Assembly (NCBI GenBank): GCA_963693305.1
Contig: OY855916.1
Span: forward strand, 7,661,501-7,725,500
Reading direction: 5' to 3'
DNA length: 64,000 bases
DNA from: Meandrina meandrites
Lineage: Eukaryota; Cnidaria; Anthozoa; Scleractinia; Meandrinidae
A program made the position numbers and the translations under genes. Shown in pieces: positions 1 to 10,800 of the stretch. Below the pieces are notes generated by a model, which saw nothing but the letters and a program-made list of their open reading frames with translations, did no database searches and had not been told where the DNA came from. Numbering within the stretch: position 1 is the stretch's first letter; each line of letters begins with the position of its first letter.

Positions 1-330
1 TGAATTTAAGTGCAATAGCTCCTGTTAGCCACTATTACATAAAAGCAATTTACACTGCGTCACTGAAATATGTCAAGTGAGAAACTTCTAAGCTGAACTG
101 ATTGAAAGATATCTGTAACAAAACTACTTTAAATGATTTACAATAGTCTCCATATTCAGTTTTACTAAGCATACAATGTCCTGTTAAATTGGCTGTAAAT
201 AAACACTGCTTTACATTTAGTTATGTGATGTAAATAAATTTTGGAACAATTTAGTGGTCAATAACATACAACTTTGCAATGTATGAAAAGAAAATGTAGA
301 CTGGAGTGTGAATAAACTGTTAACAATTTT
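1..330 (+). other. 3'UTR end of an off-window TRIM-NHL gene
   Basis: This stretch aligns with the region 375-700 bases downstream of the TRIM-NHL stop codons in the window (equivalents near 18143, 34490 and 50398). The missing stop codon would therefore lie about 375 bases left of the window. Two conserved AATAAA hexamers, at 198-203 and 311-316, are candidate polyadenylation signals and recur at the same relative places behind the other copies. No coding sequence is present. Confidence 0.6.
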
Positions 331-587
331 TTAAACCTTGCTTGATGTGTCAATCAGCTTGATGAGAACTACTTAAATGGTAGGGATGTTTAACTTGTAT
401 GTATATTAATCAGTGAACATTTTCCCTAATGTAAACGAGGTCAGTGTTGAATTATTTTTCACATCATTATTCCTCACGCTGCTTCCTAAAGTAGAGCATT
501 TCCCATAACAAAACAGAAAAAACATGAAATTAAAAGTTCTGTTAAGATAGCTGGAATTACTTTTCCTTGGTGCTGTATATTTTTAAA

Positions 588-1229
588 CACCCTGCGAGCA
601 GAGCCTCTTTTAACTTCCCTGCAGCTGAGATTTGGGAAGAAAAAAAGGCTTTGCATAAATTGTGTCATTTCTTTGAAGTCGCCGTTGCCCCAAAGTTTGG
701 GCTAGTCAGTCCGGATCAAACCGGTTTTTGCTGCGCGGGCATTAACTTTTTGGAAAAACCAACAGTCAAGAAGGAGCCCACAATACGCTCTCGAAAGCAC
801 TAGAGCTGACGATTGCTCTCACCATCTTCTGCCGTTTGTGTGCATGTGCAGTTGTGGACATTTAAGATCTTGCTTTTTTCGCAAACCAAGAAGAAATTTC
901 ATGGTTAAAATTGTACAGTTCTACCATAAAGTCACTTACAAGACCTCAAGCGGTGCTTCACATGTTATTACCAATGGAATTCAGACGCTCTTTGAAGAAA
1001 AGAATTTGTAAACCAAAACACTTTGTTCACGCATAGTTAACTATGGTTCACGCTGTCGCGTACGATCTGTTACCATTCCGCGCGTGCATACTAAGATGAA
1101 GTGATCCTCGCGCAAAACATGCAAGCTTAACGCGCAAGCCTCGCGCATGCTCAACAAAGATTTGACGGAATTCTAGCAGAGCCCTGTCAAGTACATCAGT
1201 GGAAAAGAAAGGGCTCTGCTCGCAGGGTG
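588..1229. mobile_element. MITE with 18-bp terminal inverted repeats
   Basis: The left end CACCCTGCGAGCAGAGCC is mirrored at the right end by GGGCTCTGCTCGCAGGGTG, giving a 642-bp non-autonomous element without a transposase frame. Units 3 and 4 lack it at the equivalent place (near 35050 and 50950), so it inserted only in unit 1. The flanks (TTTTTAAA / ATTTTAAT) could be a decayed 8-9 bp target duplication. I associate these termini with an abundant coral family, but from memory only. Confidence 0.75.
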
Positions 1230-1319
1230 AATTTTAATTAACCTAGGTTTGAAACAATTTTAACCTGAAAACGAATTTGACCCACACTGCATAATTATAC
1301 ATTGTAAATCGCTTCCAGG

Positions 1320-1440
1320 GAACTTAATGCTAGGGTTAACCCTGGGATGGACTAGCATCCCATACAGGGAGGGAGGGGTAGAAATATCCCTAGTTGCTTA
1401 ATGCTATGGAAACCGTACATAATTAATAAGCTCTGGCTTT
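1320..1440 (+). repeat. SINE tail fragment
   Basis: This fragment has the phrase order 'ggatggactagcatccc ... aggg ... cctagttgcttaatgct ... aaaccg', shared with the body of the tRNA-derived SINE at 1790-2070. It recurs at 18833-18920, 35152-35240 and 50999-51090, so it predates the array. Confidence 0.5.
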
Positions 1441-1789
1441 GAAAGTCATGACTTTAAACTTGTTACTAAATCAATTAGAAACAAATTTGCAGTGCAAATA
1501 TTTTGCAGCCACATGTCATGAAAATTTTATTACCAAAATAATTGAAAAATATATTATCCCAATAACACGATTGCTGAAGAAATGTTTTATATTTTGACTC
1601 CTTCAAGTGCCATTTCTGGTAGCCTGTGAACAGCCATCCTGCTCCCCTCAAAAAAATCGGGGAAGGACTTCGAAAAAGCATGTATATCAGGTTAAGGCAA
1701 GGCTTTACAGTATTAATCGATAGTGAACATGTTTGAAGGGAGTGAAACCAAAAAATCATATTTTGAAAATGTGTGGTTCCAGGAAATAT
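1441..1789. other. TRIM downstream spacer, no gene seen
   Basis: AT-rich sequence conserved between units 1, 3 and 4 (for example 35550-35960). Open frames here are short, differ between units and show no recognisable domain. Confidence 0.5.
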
Positions 1790-2070
1790 CCATACCCACA
1801 TGACGTGGGATCCTAACAGTTAGCACAATGATGAACTTTGGATCAATTATTACAGGTTTGAGCTCTGGCTGGGGGTCACTACATGATGTTCTTGGGAAAG
1901 ACACTTTACTCTCACAGTACCCCTGGAGGATTTTAAAAGGGTACTGGTGAGATTAATGCCAGGAGTATCTCTGTGATGTACTAGCATCCTATCCAGGGGG
2001 GAGAAGAAATAAAATGGACTCCTAGTCAGTTAATAGTGCAAAAGCCAAGATAAGCTCTGGCTCCAGGGGG
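1790..2070 (+). mobile_element. tRNA-derived SINE
   Basis: A decayed tRNA-like head (ggatcctaacagttagcac, then a B-box-like gtttgagctctgg) is followed by the conserved core 'tgttcttgggaaagacacttta', which is typical of marine-invertebrate tRNA SINEs. A tail follows with 'ctagcatcctatccagg'. Orthologous copies are at about 35965-36240 and 52128-52410. Unit 2 has lost it near 20310. Confidence 0.65.
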
Positions 2071-2561
2071 AGTACACAAGATTTCAAGTGATGGGGATGA
2101 TCAACGGATTTTGGGGGTTTGAAATTTTTGATTCCAGTATATTTTGGGTTACCGTATGAAAATTTGGCAACTAGTTCTGTGAATAAAATACAACGTGCTT
2201 TGCTGTTCTTTGATAGATAACAATGGAGTCGCTTAACATTGCATGTGGCATTAATAAAACCGGTTTCTGTTTCTCTTAGTGTTAGAAATGTGTGGTTCCA
2301 GAAAATGTCCATACTCCCCCCACATGGGATTTTTGGGGGGTCAGATTTTGGTCCAGTGAATTATTATTATTATTATTTTTTTTTTTGGGGGGGGGGGGGG
2401 TTCTTGGTTGTCCAAGGGATTTTGGGGGGTCTTAATGAATTTTGCCCCCATTTCACCATCCAAATCACTTGAAATCCCCAATACCCCCTGGGGTTCTGGC
2501 CAATGGGCCACTAAAATCCAAGAAATGCCAGTGGGAAAGGGAGCATCAGAAACTGTTAAGG
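2071..2561. other. conserved spacer with homopolymer tract
   Basis: No gene is visible. The stretch contains a T-run directly followed by a 14-base G-run (2387-2400). The equivalent in unit 3 (36548-36563) has 16 G. Frames in this interval are created by the homopolymers. Confidence 0.5.
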
Positions 2562-2570
2562 TAAAGTATG

Positions 2571-2991
2571 GAGTGTATTAAATTTATGAGGTCGAGTTCG
2601 AGTTAGAAATTTCGAGTTCGAGTTAGAATTAGAATTTCGATTTTGAGTTAAAATTTCGAGTTCTAGTTAAAAGGAAGGGTCTGAAAAGTTACTGATTTCG
2701 TGATGGAAGACGAAAAAAAAGAAAAAGAAAGAAAACGAAAACGAAAACGAAAAGCCCACAACATGGCGTGACATTTTCGCAGTTGGTCACGCATAGTATC
2801 GTCCTTATCAACAAATGAAAGCTAACCACAAGCAAATAGGAGTGGAACTAACTGTAAGCAAACCAGAGTGGAACTAACCGCAAGCAAACCAGATTGGAGC
2901 TAACCGCAAGCAACTTGATATTTTAACTCAAACTCGAAATTCTAACTCGAACTCGAAATTTCTAACTCGAACTCATGAAATCGACAGACCC
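2571..2991. mobile_element. unit-1-specific insertion with 9-bp target duplication
   Basis: The nonamer TAAAGTATG occurs at 2562-2570 and 2992-3000. In unit 2 the site is uninterrupted (near 20520). Inside lie inverted arms built of CGAGTT/AACTCG tandem motifs (about 2588-2665 and 2925-2975), a purine-rich GAAAAC run, and about three copies of a 26-bp repeat (2835-2910). A 9-bp duplication is typical of Mutator-like elements, but the extreme ends are not a clear inverted repeat. Confidence 0.55.
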
Positions 2992-3305
2992 TAAAGTATG
3001 AGGCTCAACTGGAATTTTCTTCCCTTTCTTTATCATGCAGTGACAAAGGTAAGGTAAAGTATTGTGACAAACATCATAAATTAAAAAAAGAAAAGAAATT
3101 AATAATCAAAGCAGGAAGAGAGGAAGGAACCACCCTGTGAAAAGACATCCCTTCAACCTCCCTTCCTCTTCCTAACTATTCTTGGAAGACTAAAGTGGAT
3201 TCTGCTTGCAGGATAGGAAGGAATGAATATCACTTTTAAAATTAAGCCTCTCGACAATATAATGGCTACCCTGCAAGGAAATTCAAAAAAATACTGTCAA
3301 GCAGT

Positions 3306-3515
3306 CCAGATCAAGCCCTAGCTGGGGCCACTGCATTGTGTTCTTGGACAAGACACTTTACTCTCACAGTACCTCTCTCCATTCAGGTGTATAAATGGGT
3401 ACCTGCAAGTTCTTAAATATAACCCAACACATACTTTCCATTTGTACTTACCCCGGGGTACTTACATCCCGTAAAGATGGTGGGAATTCAATCCCAGTAA
3501 CCCAAAGAATCAAAA
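3306..3515 (+). mobile_element. SINE fragment (second copy type)
   Basis: The sequence shows 'agatcaagccctagctgggg', then the conserved core 'tgttcttggacaagacactt' and a 'ctctctccattcaggtgta' tail. Equivalent copies lie at 20800-21010 and 37018-37225. Confidence 0.6.
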
Positions 3516-3527
3516 CAGAAATTTATC

Positions 3528-3560
3528 AAAATAAATAAATAAATAAATAAATAAATAAAT
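3528..3560. repeat. (AAAT)n microsatellite
   Basis: About eight AAAT repeats at the 3' end of the SINE, consistent with its simple-repeat tail. Units 2 and 3 have only a short remnant here. Confidence 0.85.
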
Positions 3561-4111
3561 ATGTTCTACAAGAAAGAGCTATGGTGAGTTAAATACAGAA
3601 TGATTGGTGGTTTTGGTATATATCTTCTTATTATTTATCTGTGTGTTTTAAATTAATGGTTTTGTTTGTGTGTGTGTAATGGTGTTACAATGCATGGCTG
3701 TTTGCACGTTGTCTTGCAGAGGAAAGCTATAAGCAATGTGCAAAATGTATAACACCCATGCATGCATTCTGTTCATTAGACCTTTTGCTTGGCGATGTTT
3801 GTGTTGCTGTTAAATATACATAAATTAAATAAATCAAATGTTGCTTGTTAAATAAAATGCCAAGTGCTGGTAGTGAGTGTCTATCATTGGCATGTCTTTT
3901 TACCCTGGCTTATCACTTTCATAATCTAGCTGAGCTTGTATTTTGAATGGTAAATAGTTTGGATGTTTGGCAACAGTCAACACTATTCAAGAGATTTAAT
4001 GAACAGTACGATCATTGTGCACATGTACGTTTCTGTAAATTTCTTTTCCCTCTGCAAACCAACATGCAAACAGCCATCATTTAGTTGCCCTCAACATGGT
4101 CAGCATACTTC
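3561..4111. other. conserved spacer, possible - strand exon
   Basis: About 550 bases closely conserved in units 2 (21060-21610) and 3 (37260-37815) and partly in unit 4 (53114-53266). No open frame is conserved. On the minus strand the block lies just downstream of a putative spliced exon (4178-4440), so it may be part of a non-coding transcript or its 3' end. Confidence 0.35.
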
Positions 4112-4177
4112 CTAACAAGAAAGAAATATCAGTTGAAATAAAAAACAATTTTTACATACAGTAGTTTCTGAACTTAC

Positions 4178-4440
4178 CTTCAAAAGCGGTGTTGTGTATT
4201 TGGAAATTAAACCGTGGTTTCCATTTTAGTGTTTTGCGGCCACTGTAGCCATTCTTCCTCCACTCAAATACAACCAAACAAGGGAAAATATGTTTTCAAA
4301 GACAACTGGTACCATAGATGGAGTCTTGATCGTAGCTTTGAGGTCAAAATAAGATTAGAATTCCCTCAAAACCGACAACTTCCTCCGCCATGTTGGATTC
4401 TCTCTCGTTCCCAGTATCTTTCCCGTCACGCAACACGAAC
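4178..4440 (-). other. putative first exon of a minus-strand transcript
   Basis: The block is conserved in all four units (21670-21960, 37892-38165, 54858-55150). On the minus strand it has an ATG in strong context (AACATGGCGG) opening a frame of only about 15 codons, and it ends at a consensus donor AAG|GTAAGTTC (GTAACTTC in unit 2). In unit 1 a polypyrimidine tract with TTGTTAG follows 66 bases on, but that AG is CG in units 2 and 3. It could be a 5'UTR exon, a long non-coding RNA or a dead exon. The plus-strand frame of ~121 codons over it is not supported by any domain. Confidence 0.3.
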
Positions 4441-4860
4441 AACTCGAACAACAAGTCACGGAGAACACGGGATCACGTTAGGGACGGACCATTCTTTTTC
4501 TGGAGGGGGGGGGATGAAAAATCTCTCTCTGCAAACTTTTTTTTTTATCTATGCACCTCTGCAAACAATTTTTTTCTAACAACACCTTCCTGCAAACAAT
4601 TTTTTTTTCGATCTTTTTTAACCACGATCTGACACAAAAAGGAGGTTCGCTTTAATTTGCTGCCATCAATCATTATTTAATTCAATATTTTATGGTGGCG
4701 ACCAATAAACACCTCTGAACTCATCTTTTTCGTTTTCTGAGACGTACACTACGAAGATTGGCGGCAGTAATTTTTTTTTTAATTTTTAAATTTTTTAACG
4801 AAGACTAGTGAGCAGCACAAGGAAAGACTTCTTGTGGTTGTAAACTTGTCGTTTATTTCT

Positions 4861-4893
4861 GACGCGTTTCGTCTCTAACTGAGACTTCTTCAG
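4861..4893 (-). ncRNA. hammerhead-ribozyme-like motif (left arm)
   Basis: On the minus strand: CTGAAGA, then a stem GTCTC/GAGAC, then GAAA, then CGCGTC. This is the order of the hammerhead core (CUGANGA, stem II, GAAA, stem III, cleavage at GUC). Stem III is at most a loopless palindrome, as described for minimal hammerheads of Penelope-like elements. Activity is not shown. Confidence 0.35.
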
Positions 4894-5028
4894 GGAATGA
4901 ATACAACTAGCAAAGAACAGCATATATAGCACATTCGCGTGCCTAGCTACAACTTTCCATGGAAGTGAATAATAACTAAAATATTCTGTAAACGAACGTT
5001 ACAAAAAACGCCTCAATACATATGTTAT

Positions 5029-5444
5029 CAGGCGCGGATGCAGAGAAAATCGTGACTGATTTCCAGAGGGTTGAAAAACTTTCTATGCTGGAGGCATGGT
5101 ACGAGCGCCGAAGGCGCGAGCTTCTAGGGGGGTCTGGGGACATGCCCCCCCCGGAAAATTTTTAAGATTTTGACCCCCTAAACTGCCATTTCGGGGGTTT
5201 CCGAGTCACTCGGACATGATGTTGGCCAGTTCCATTCTGCCTGCGTCGGATCTAGGAGGTCAGTGAATGCCCGGAATTAAAAATAACTGTTTAGAAACCA
5301 TTCTTTTGCACTGTCGAGATTTCAACTTGGAAATTTATTTATTTTAATTAATTACCTTATTTTTTATTTATTTATTCATTTATTTTTACCAAAAATCTGA
5401 CCGATTTCCGTAAATCGTTGTAAACGGGTATGGATCCGCGCCTG
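5029..5444. mobile_element. hAT-like MITE, 5-bp target duplication
   Basis: The ends CAGGCGCGGATGCAG and (inverted) CAGGCGCGGATCCAT form the CAG-type terminal repeat usual for hAT elements. GTTAT flanks both sides (5024-5028 and 5445-5449). The empty site can be read in the opposite palindrome arm (near 5510-5530). At 416 bp without a transposase it is non-autonomous. The 5-bp duplication would fit the hAT5 group. Confidence 0.7.
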
Positions 5445-5647
5445 GTTATTGCGTGTTGTCATATTTTGGGGGGCATACGATTAGCGCTAATTGTATGACC
5501 CCCAAAATATAACAACACGCAATAACATATGTATTAAAGCGTTTTTTGTAACGTCCGTTTACAGCATATTTTAGTTATTATTCACTTCCATGGGAAGTTG
5601 TAGCTAGGCACGCGAATGTGCTATATATGCTGTTCTTTGCTAGTTGC

Positions 5648-5680
5648 CTGAAGAAGTCTCAGTTAGAGACGAAACGCGTC
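5648..5680 (+). ncRNA. hammerhead-ribozyme-like motif (right arm)
   Basis: Plus-strand copy of the motif at 4861-4893, with the same CTGAAGA, GTCTC/GAGAC stem, GAAA and CGCGTC. Downstream GGAAAT could pair with AUUCC upstream of the other copy for stem I, so pairing is incomplete within this single copy. Confidence 0.35.
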
Positions 5681-6077
5681 GGAAATAAACAACAAGCTTA
5701 CAACTACAAGAAGTCTTTCCTTGTGCTGCTAACTAGTCTTCGTTAAAAAATTAAAAAATTCAAAAAAAGTTTCTCTGACTTCTATGCAAACTATTTTTTT
5801 AATACATATGATGTTTGCAAACAATTTATTTTGTCTTTTCAGGCCCTGCAAACAAATTTTTCAATATTTTTCATCCCCCCCCCCCCCCTCCAGAAAAATA
5901 ATGGTCCGTCCCTTATTTACGCGAGTTTTCAGTTCTCTTACTCTTTCAAAGTACGTCATGTACAGTGGAATCCCGATTTCTTAAACTTCCAAGGAAAACG
6001 GAAATTGGTTTGAAAAGTCGGTTGTAAAATTGCAGTGTTCGACTTTGATTTCAGCTGGTAGGAAGAAGGCCTTATAC

Positions 6078-6484
6078 CCGGGGGGGGGGGGGGGGAGGGA
6101 CTCCCATATGAAATGGACGGGGATGCTCGTCGTCTCGCTTAGGGGTGTAAATTTCGGATTTTGGTCTCGCTTAGGGTGCTCTGGGCAAAATGTCATTATT
6201 TTTAGCCGTCGTCGTCTCGCTTAGGGGTATAAATTTCGGATTTTGGTCTCGCTTAGGGTGCTCTGGGTAAAATGTCATTATTTTTAGCCGTTAAGGTCTC
6301 GTTTAGGGTTGCACGCGAAGAAATAACAAAAAAGAAAGAATTTTGATTCGTTATATTTACTCTTTTAGAGGTCTGCATAACGTTCGGCCACACCCAGATT
6401 GGTCTCTTTTAGGGGTTAAATTGAAAATTTCCGACGAGCATCCCCGTCCATTTCATATAGGAGTCCCCCCCCCTCCCCGGGGGG
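6078..6484. mobile_element. G-rich-ended MITE
   Basis: Flanked by CCTTATAC at 6070-6077 and 6485-6492. The inverted ends read inwards from a G-run to ACTCCCATATGAAATGGACG. Inside is an ~82-bp tandem duplication (about 6128-6290) with 'ctcgcttagggtgctctggg'. The same insertion is in unit 3 (38523-38809) and a remnant in unit 4 (55331-55362). Unit 2 has the uninterrupted site near 22145. Confidence 0.7.
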
Positions 6485-6492
6485 CCTTATAC

Positions 6493-7846
6493 CGCCTTGG
6501 TTAAAAATACAGTTTATATTAGTTCTGCGCTTATTAACTTCGAAGTAAACTAAAGTTGTCAAAGACGGAACGTCCATGAATGAACGATCGATGTAACAGA
6601 ACAGACAAGCAAAAGCATGGGGAATATATGGGGAGCGGGAACCGGAAGGCGAATCCGTGGGGAAACACGGTGATGGGTTTCTCAGAGTTTGGAGTAATCC
6701 AAGGGCTATCTGTCAGCCAAGACTGGGTGTTGGTAAAAGTCAGGTTAAGAGCCACGTTGGGTGTCGACCTAGGAAGGGACGAGGGAACGCATGGAGAACG
6801 CCCCGGAGAGACGCATCAGTGTAGGGGAACACATTAGAGAATGCACACTGAAAGAAGAAACGGATCGGACGAATAAACGCATGGCGGAACTTACAGAAAA
6901 GTGAACGGGCGCACGGCCAGTGGGTGTCAGCGAGTGTTGAGTGTTGTCAAAGTTGGTTGAAGGACAGTTTTGGGTCTCGATCAGGCTTAGTTTAAGGTTA
7001 GGCTTAGGATGAAACGAAGAAATACATGACAAACGAACTGGGAACGCACAGGCAAGGCGTCAAAAACGGCGCAGGATTCTGAAGGGGAATGCAGAACAAA
7101 TGTGACTGAAATGATTAGATACCGTGCGCGTAAACGCGCGTGGGAACTCACAGAGCGAAGAAACTTGGTTAGCCACTGGAAAACTCGAAAGAAAGGGTAC
7201 GTAAAGGGTAACGCAAAGGGAACACACGGGTTAGCATACCGGGAAGGAGAAAGTGTCCAAAAGGCACAGGGACCCCAGGAGGAATGCCGAAGGGTATTTA
7301 CTCGCGCACCGTAGGCTTTCGACCGATTTCTCTCCTTTTTCCAACCCGCGAAATTTAGCAAGCTCAAGCGCGCGGATCATAAAGCTTACGATGTCACTAA
7401 GAAGTATTGGATAAGTAATTTCGCGTGCCCCCTTGTGATCTATACCGAAAGTTACAGATCGCAGATTGAACAATCATAGCGCCAAATTAGTTTTCTATAT
7501 AATTAGTTAAGTAGTTAATTCATTTCTCGAGTTTAGGTGACGTATTTGGAAAAATAACTCAATACCAAGAGAGAACTGAAAAGTCAGCAAAAATAAAGCT
7601 TTTTATTTAATGCGATAAAACGTCCACTGCAAATTTCTCATGGAACATCACTTCTCGTTAACGGCTCAATTCGCGTTTTATTGACCGTGCGAAAATTGAG
7701 GGGAGTGCTTTTGTTGTCTCTCACCCTAGCTTTTGCGCGCACAAAACGCGGGAAACTCGCAATTCGTGCGAGAGGGTACGTTAATAACGCAGTTAATGGT
7801 TCAAAACTTTTGTCTCTGCTCATCAAGTTCTGCAATGTACAAATGT
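6493..7846. other. conserved purine-rich spacer downstream of ATPAF1-like stop
   Basis: This ~1.3-kb block is kept in every unit (22150-23438, 38818-40143 and its duplicate to 42283, 55360-56628). Frames on both strands are interrupted and change between units, and I recognise no domain. It lies 3' of the ATPAF1-like stop codon and may include its 3'UTR. Confidence 0.45.
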
Positions 7847-10800
7847 TTATTCCTTTTCTTTAACTGATGCTGTCACAACACCGCTTTCTATTTCAGCGTT
7901 TAATTCTTTCATCACTGTCATGTGATCGAATTTCTCCGGGAATATATTAAAGGTTTTCAGGATCTCCTCTCTGCGATCGCTTTCTGAAGCGTAGTACATC
8001 TGAACTTGATAGGCCAACCACTGCGCATCCAACACGCTCTGTGAACAAGATAACATTTTATTATTCCACTATTGGGCCATTTTACCATATTAGGGCAAAA
8101 GAACGGGCAAAATATGACACGTTATTACACTGTAGAGCAAGGCAAAAATACGGACTGAAAGAGGAGCGACAAAATGGCCGAACCAAACTTTATTTTATTA
8201 GTGAAATAATAAATCCCTTATTCGATGGTTTAACATATAATACATTTTGCTCATGGCTCGTATTTTTCCACGCCCCTTCGGGGCTCGGAAAATACTACGC
8301 ACTCGCAAAATATCCGCGCGTATTATAATATGTAAACCATGGATTAAGGCGTATGTAATCACGCTTAAGCAAAAAAGCACACGTAAACAAAAAGAAAAAT
8401 ATTCTACCAACGGCTAACATATGACGAAAAAAGGAATTTTTACGGGAACGACGTGACACCATTTTGAAAATCGTCGCAGAGAAGACCCTGTTGACGACAT
8501 TGCTATTGCTGCACCCAAACACGTCACAGTTTGGAAAATTTGACCGACCTGTTTTCAAGTTCGCCGCTTCGTCAAAATCCGTCTCAATCTTGTCCAATCT
8601 TAACCATCCTTGTTCCTTTTTGGTTTGTTATTACATCTTTGGTATTTCTCTTCCTTAATGAATTATTATTTTCAAGATTTCTGTCCATTTGATGATTATT
8701 TTTTGTATCGAAAAAGAGACGTAATTCACTTACCATTTCATTGGTGTCTACTTCTCCAACCATGAGAACTAATCCTGTGATATGAAAGAGAAGGTGCGGT
8801 TATACAATAAGAAACTTTATTCTAATGTTTCTTCTATAAATGTAAATGAACTATTTTTTATCGCAAAATGACATTACGTGTACCAACCTTTACTGTCTCT
8901 TAGATCTGTAAAATGTTTCATTGCCAGCGACCAGGGGGCATTTTCAACTCGTGGCTGTTGAAATCAAATCAAATCAAAGATGACAGTTAATAAATAAAAT
9001 TTATATTACCTTTAAAGGACTATTTTACAGTTCTCAGGGGTGCTTGTGTCTTTGTAACGCCTTTCGTAGAGGACGGAGGGAAGGAGAAGCTTATTTCAAA
9101 TCATAAATCGGCTTGCTATTACAAATGAAATGTCTGCTTTATGTAAATTTAATGTTTAAAAAAAAGATTCCTCGCCAAGGGAAGTAATATCAAACCTTAT
9201 TGCCTGGGATAGAAGCTACCTCAAAATAATAGGACTATTATGTTTGAATTGGGGGAGGGGGAGTTGGGGCTCATAGAAATAGAAAGAGGAGAGCGCATGT
9301 GCGCGCGCTAATGACGCGAGAAGAATGCGCAAGAATGCGCAATGCAATTTAAAGGTCCTCATCGTCGGTAAAAGTATCGAATGATAAGAACAAAATAAAT
9401 GTTAGCAACAGCAGTTATTTTACAGAATTTAAGACTTCAAAAGTTATAATTTGAGAAGAAAATTACTGACGGGTAAAATAGAGAACGTTAAAACTGGCAC
9501 ACACACGCATGATTCAAATCAAGCGTCACTTAAAAAAACATTACTTTCGGGCATTTTTTGAAGGGGACGGGCTGGTAGCGATTGGGGTCCTCTTCTTTTG
9601 GTTAAAGTTAACTTTTCTTTATAAAGATGTTAATTTGAAACCTTAGTAACGCTGTGTTGTTTTGCTAGCCAACGGAGTCAATCAAAACCGTGAAAAACCA
9701 CTGCGCGCGCTTACATCATATTGGCTGATAAATGCATGCGCCGTTGCTGCCTAGTTTGTTATGTCACAATGAACAAAAAACTTTAGCTCAGTTTGAGAAC
9801 AGAAACGCTCTTGAACAAACAACTTTTTAAAGTTCTCAGTGAATTTACTGCAAACAAGTAAAGATTAAAATGGGAATTGCTTGGAGCTCTTATAAATCGA
9901 AAAGGGAAGAGAAAGCCAAAAAGAAAAGGTATACAATAGTAACATTATTCTGCTTTTTATCTCGCTAAAATTAACAAAATAGTTTGTGCAAATGGTCCTT
10001 TCCTTTTCCTCGCAGGCTACAGAATGAGAATCGCTTTCACATTCCTGCCTCTCAGTGCATTCCTGAAGGATCACCAAAGACGACATTACAAATGAAAGAC
10101 AAAAATCCTCTCAGAGAAAATATCAACCTTGATGAAATCGAGCTCCATACGAACGAAGAATGGAAACTACCGCACAAGAATTTAAGGTACACGAAGTATT
10201 CTATTATCGTTTTCCTTAAAGTTTCCCTTCCAAAGTATTCCTATAAAGTTTTAAAATATCAATAAGCAGTTGAATGACCAATGACTTTCTTAAGTTTTTA
10301 TACAGATAAATCTATTCGCAGACTTTCTTATAGAATCTGAAATGGCGCGAAATAAATTGAAGTAGAGTATACTGTGTTGATCCAGTCACCTATTGAAATT
10401 AATCGACCGGATTGACAAATGAGAATCATTTTCATGAAGTGAGCTTCAAATAAACGCCTTGAATAAAACTCGCACTTGTTGACCCGGCGCTACTGATTTC
10501 CCTTTCGTAAACGGTCTATGACATTTATAACGGTCGATGCCATCATTAGAAGCCAAGCTTTTCGGGATGTACGATGCCATATCTGCTCTAGTTCAGGCCT
10601 GCAGTAGGTCGAAACTGTACATTGATTATTAGCTGAAATTAGGTGTAGTCAAGGGGATTATTAAATCTAAGTTAGATTCACGCTTAGGTTAGGGATAGGG
10701 ATAGGGTCATCTATTATAGATGTAACAGTACATTGATTATTAGCTGAAATTAGGTCTAGACAAGGACATTATTAAATCTAAGTTAGATTCACGCTTAGGT

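Larger units (their letters stand above)
4795..5757. mobile_element. palindromic foldback element nested in the TTA element
   Basis: The arms 4795-5028 and 5445-5757 are inverted copies; both begin with 'ttttttaacgaagactagt' read inwards. Without the hAT-like insertion they meet in a near-perfect palindrome centred on AGCGCT (about 5480). Each arm carries the same hairpin motif with CTGAAGA ... GAAACGCGTC. The arrangement resembles inverted terminal copies of a Penelope-type retroelement, but no reverse transcriptase is present. Confidence 0.6.
4481..5912. mobile_element. DNA transposon remnant with TTA target duplication
   Basis: The left end GGGACGGACCATTC and the right end ATGGTCCGTCCC are inverted repeats that extend into G/C-rich runs and 'tctgcaaac' direct/inverted motifs. 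TTA flanks both ends (4478-4480 and 5913-5915), and unit 2 shows the uninterrupted site cacgTTAtttac near 21975. A 3-bp TTA duplication fits the PIF/Harbinger superfamily. No transposase frame remains; the middle is occupied by two further nested elements. Confidence 0.65.

Noticed and set aside
4214..4579. 121-codon plus frame found in all units (21713, 37926, 54895)
   Set aside because: Downstream parts diverge by frame between units and no domain is visible; the minus-strand exon-like signals explain the conservation better.
8295..8597. 100-codon minus frame containing CDVFGCSNSN, reminiscent of the start of a THAP zinc finger
   Set aside because: Only the first Cys pair is suggestive; the later Cys/His and the AVPTIF-type motif are missing and the frame breaks in other units. 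It lies in an ATPAF1 intron.
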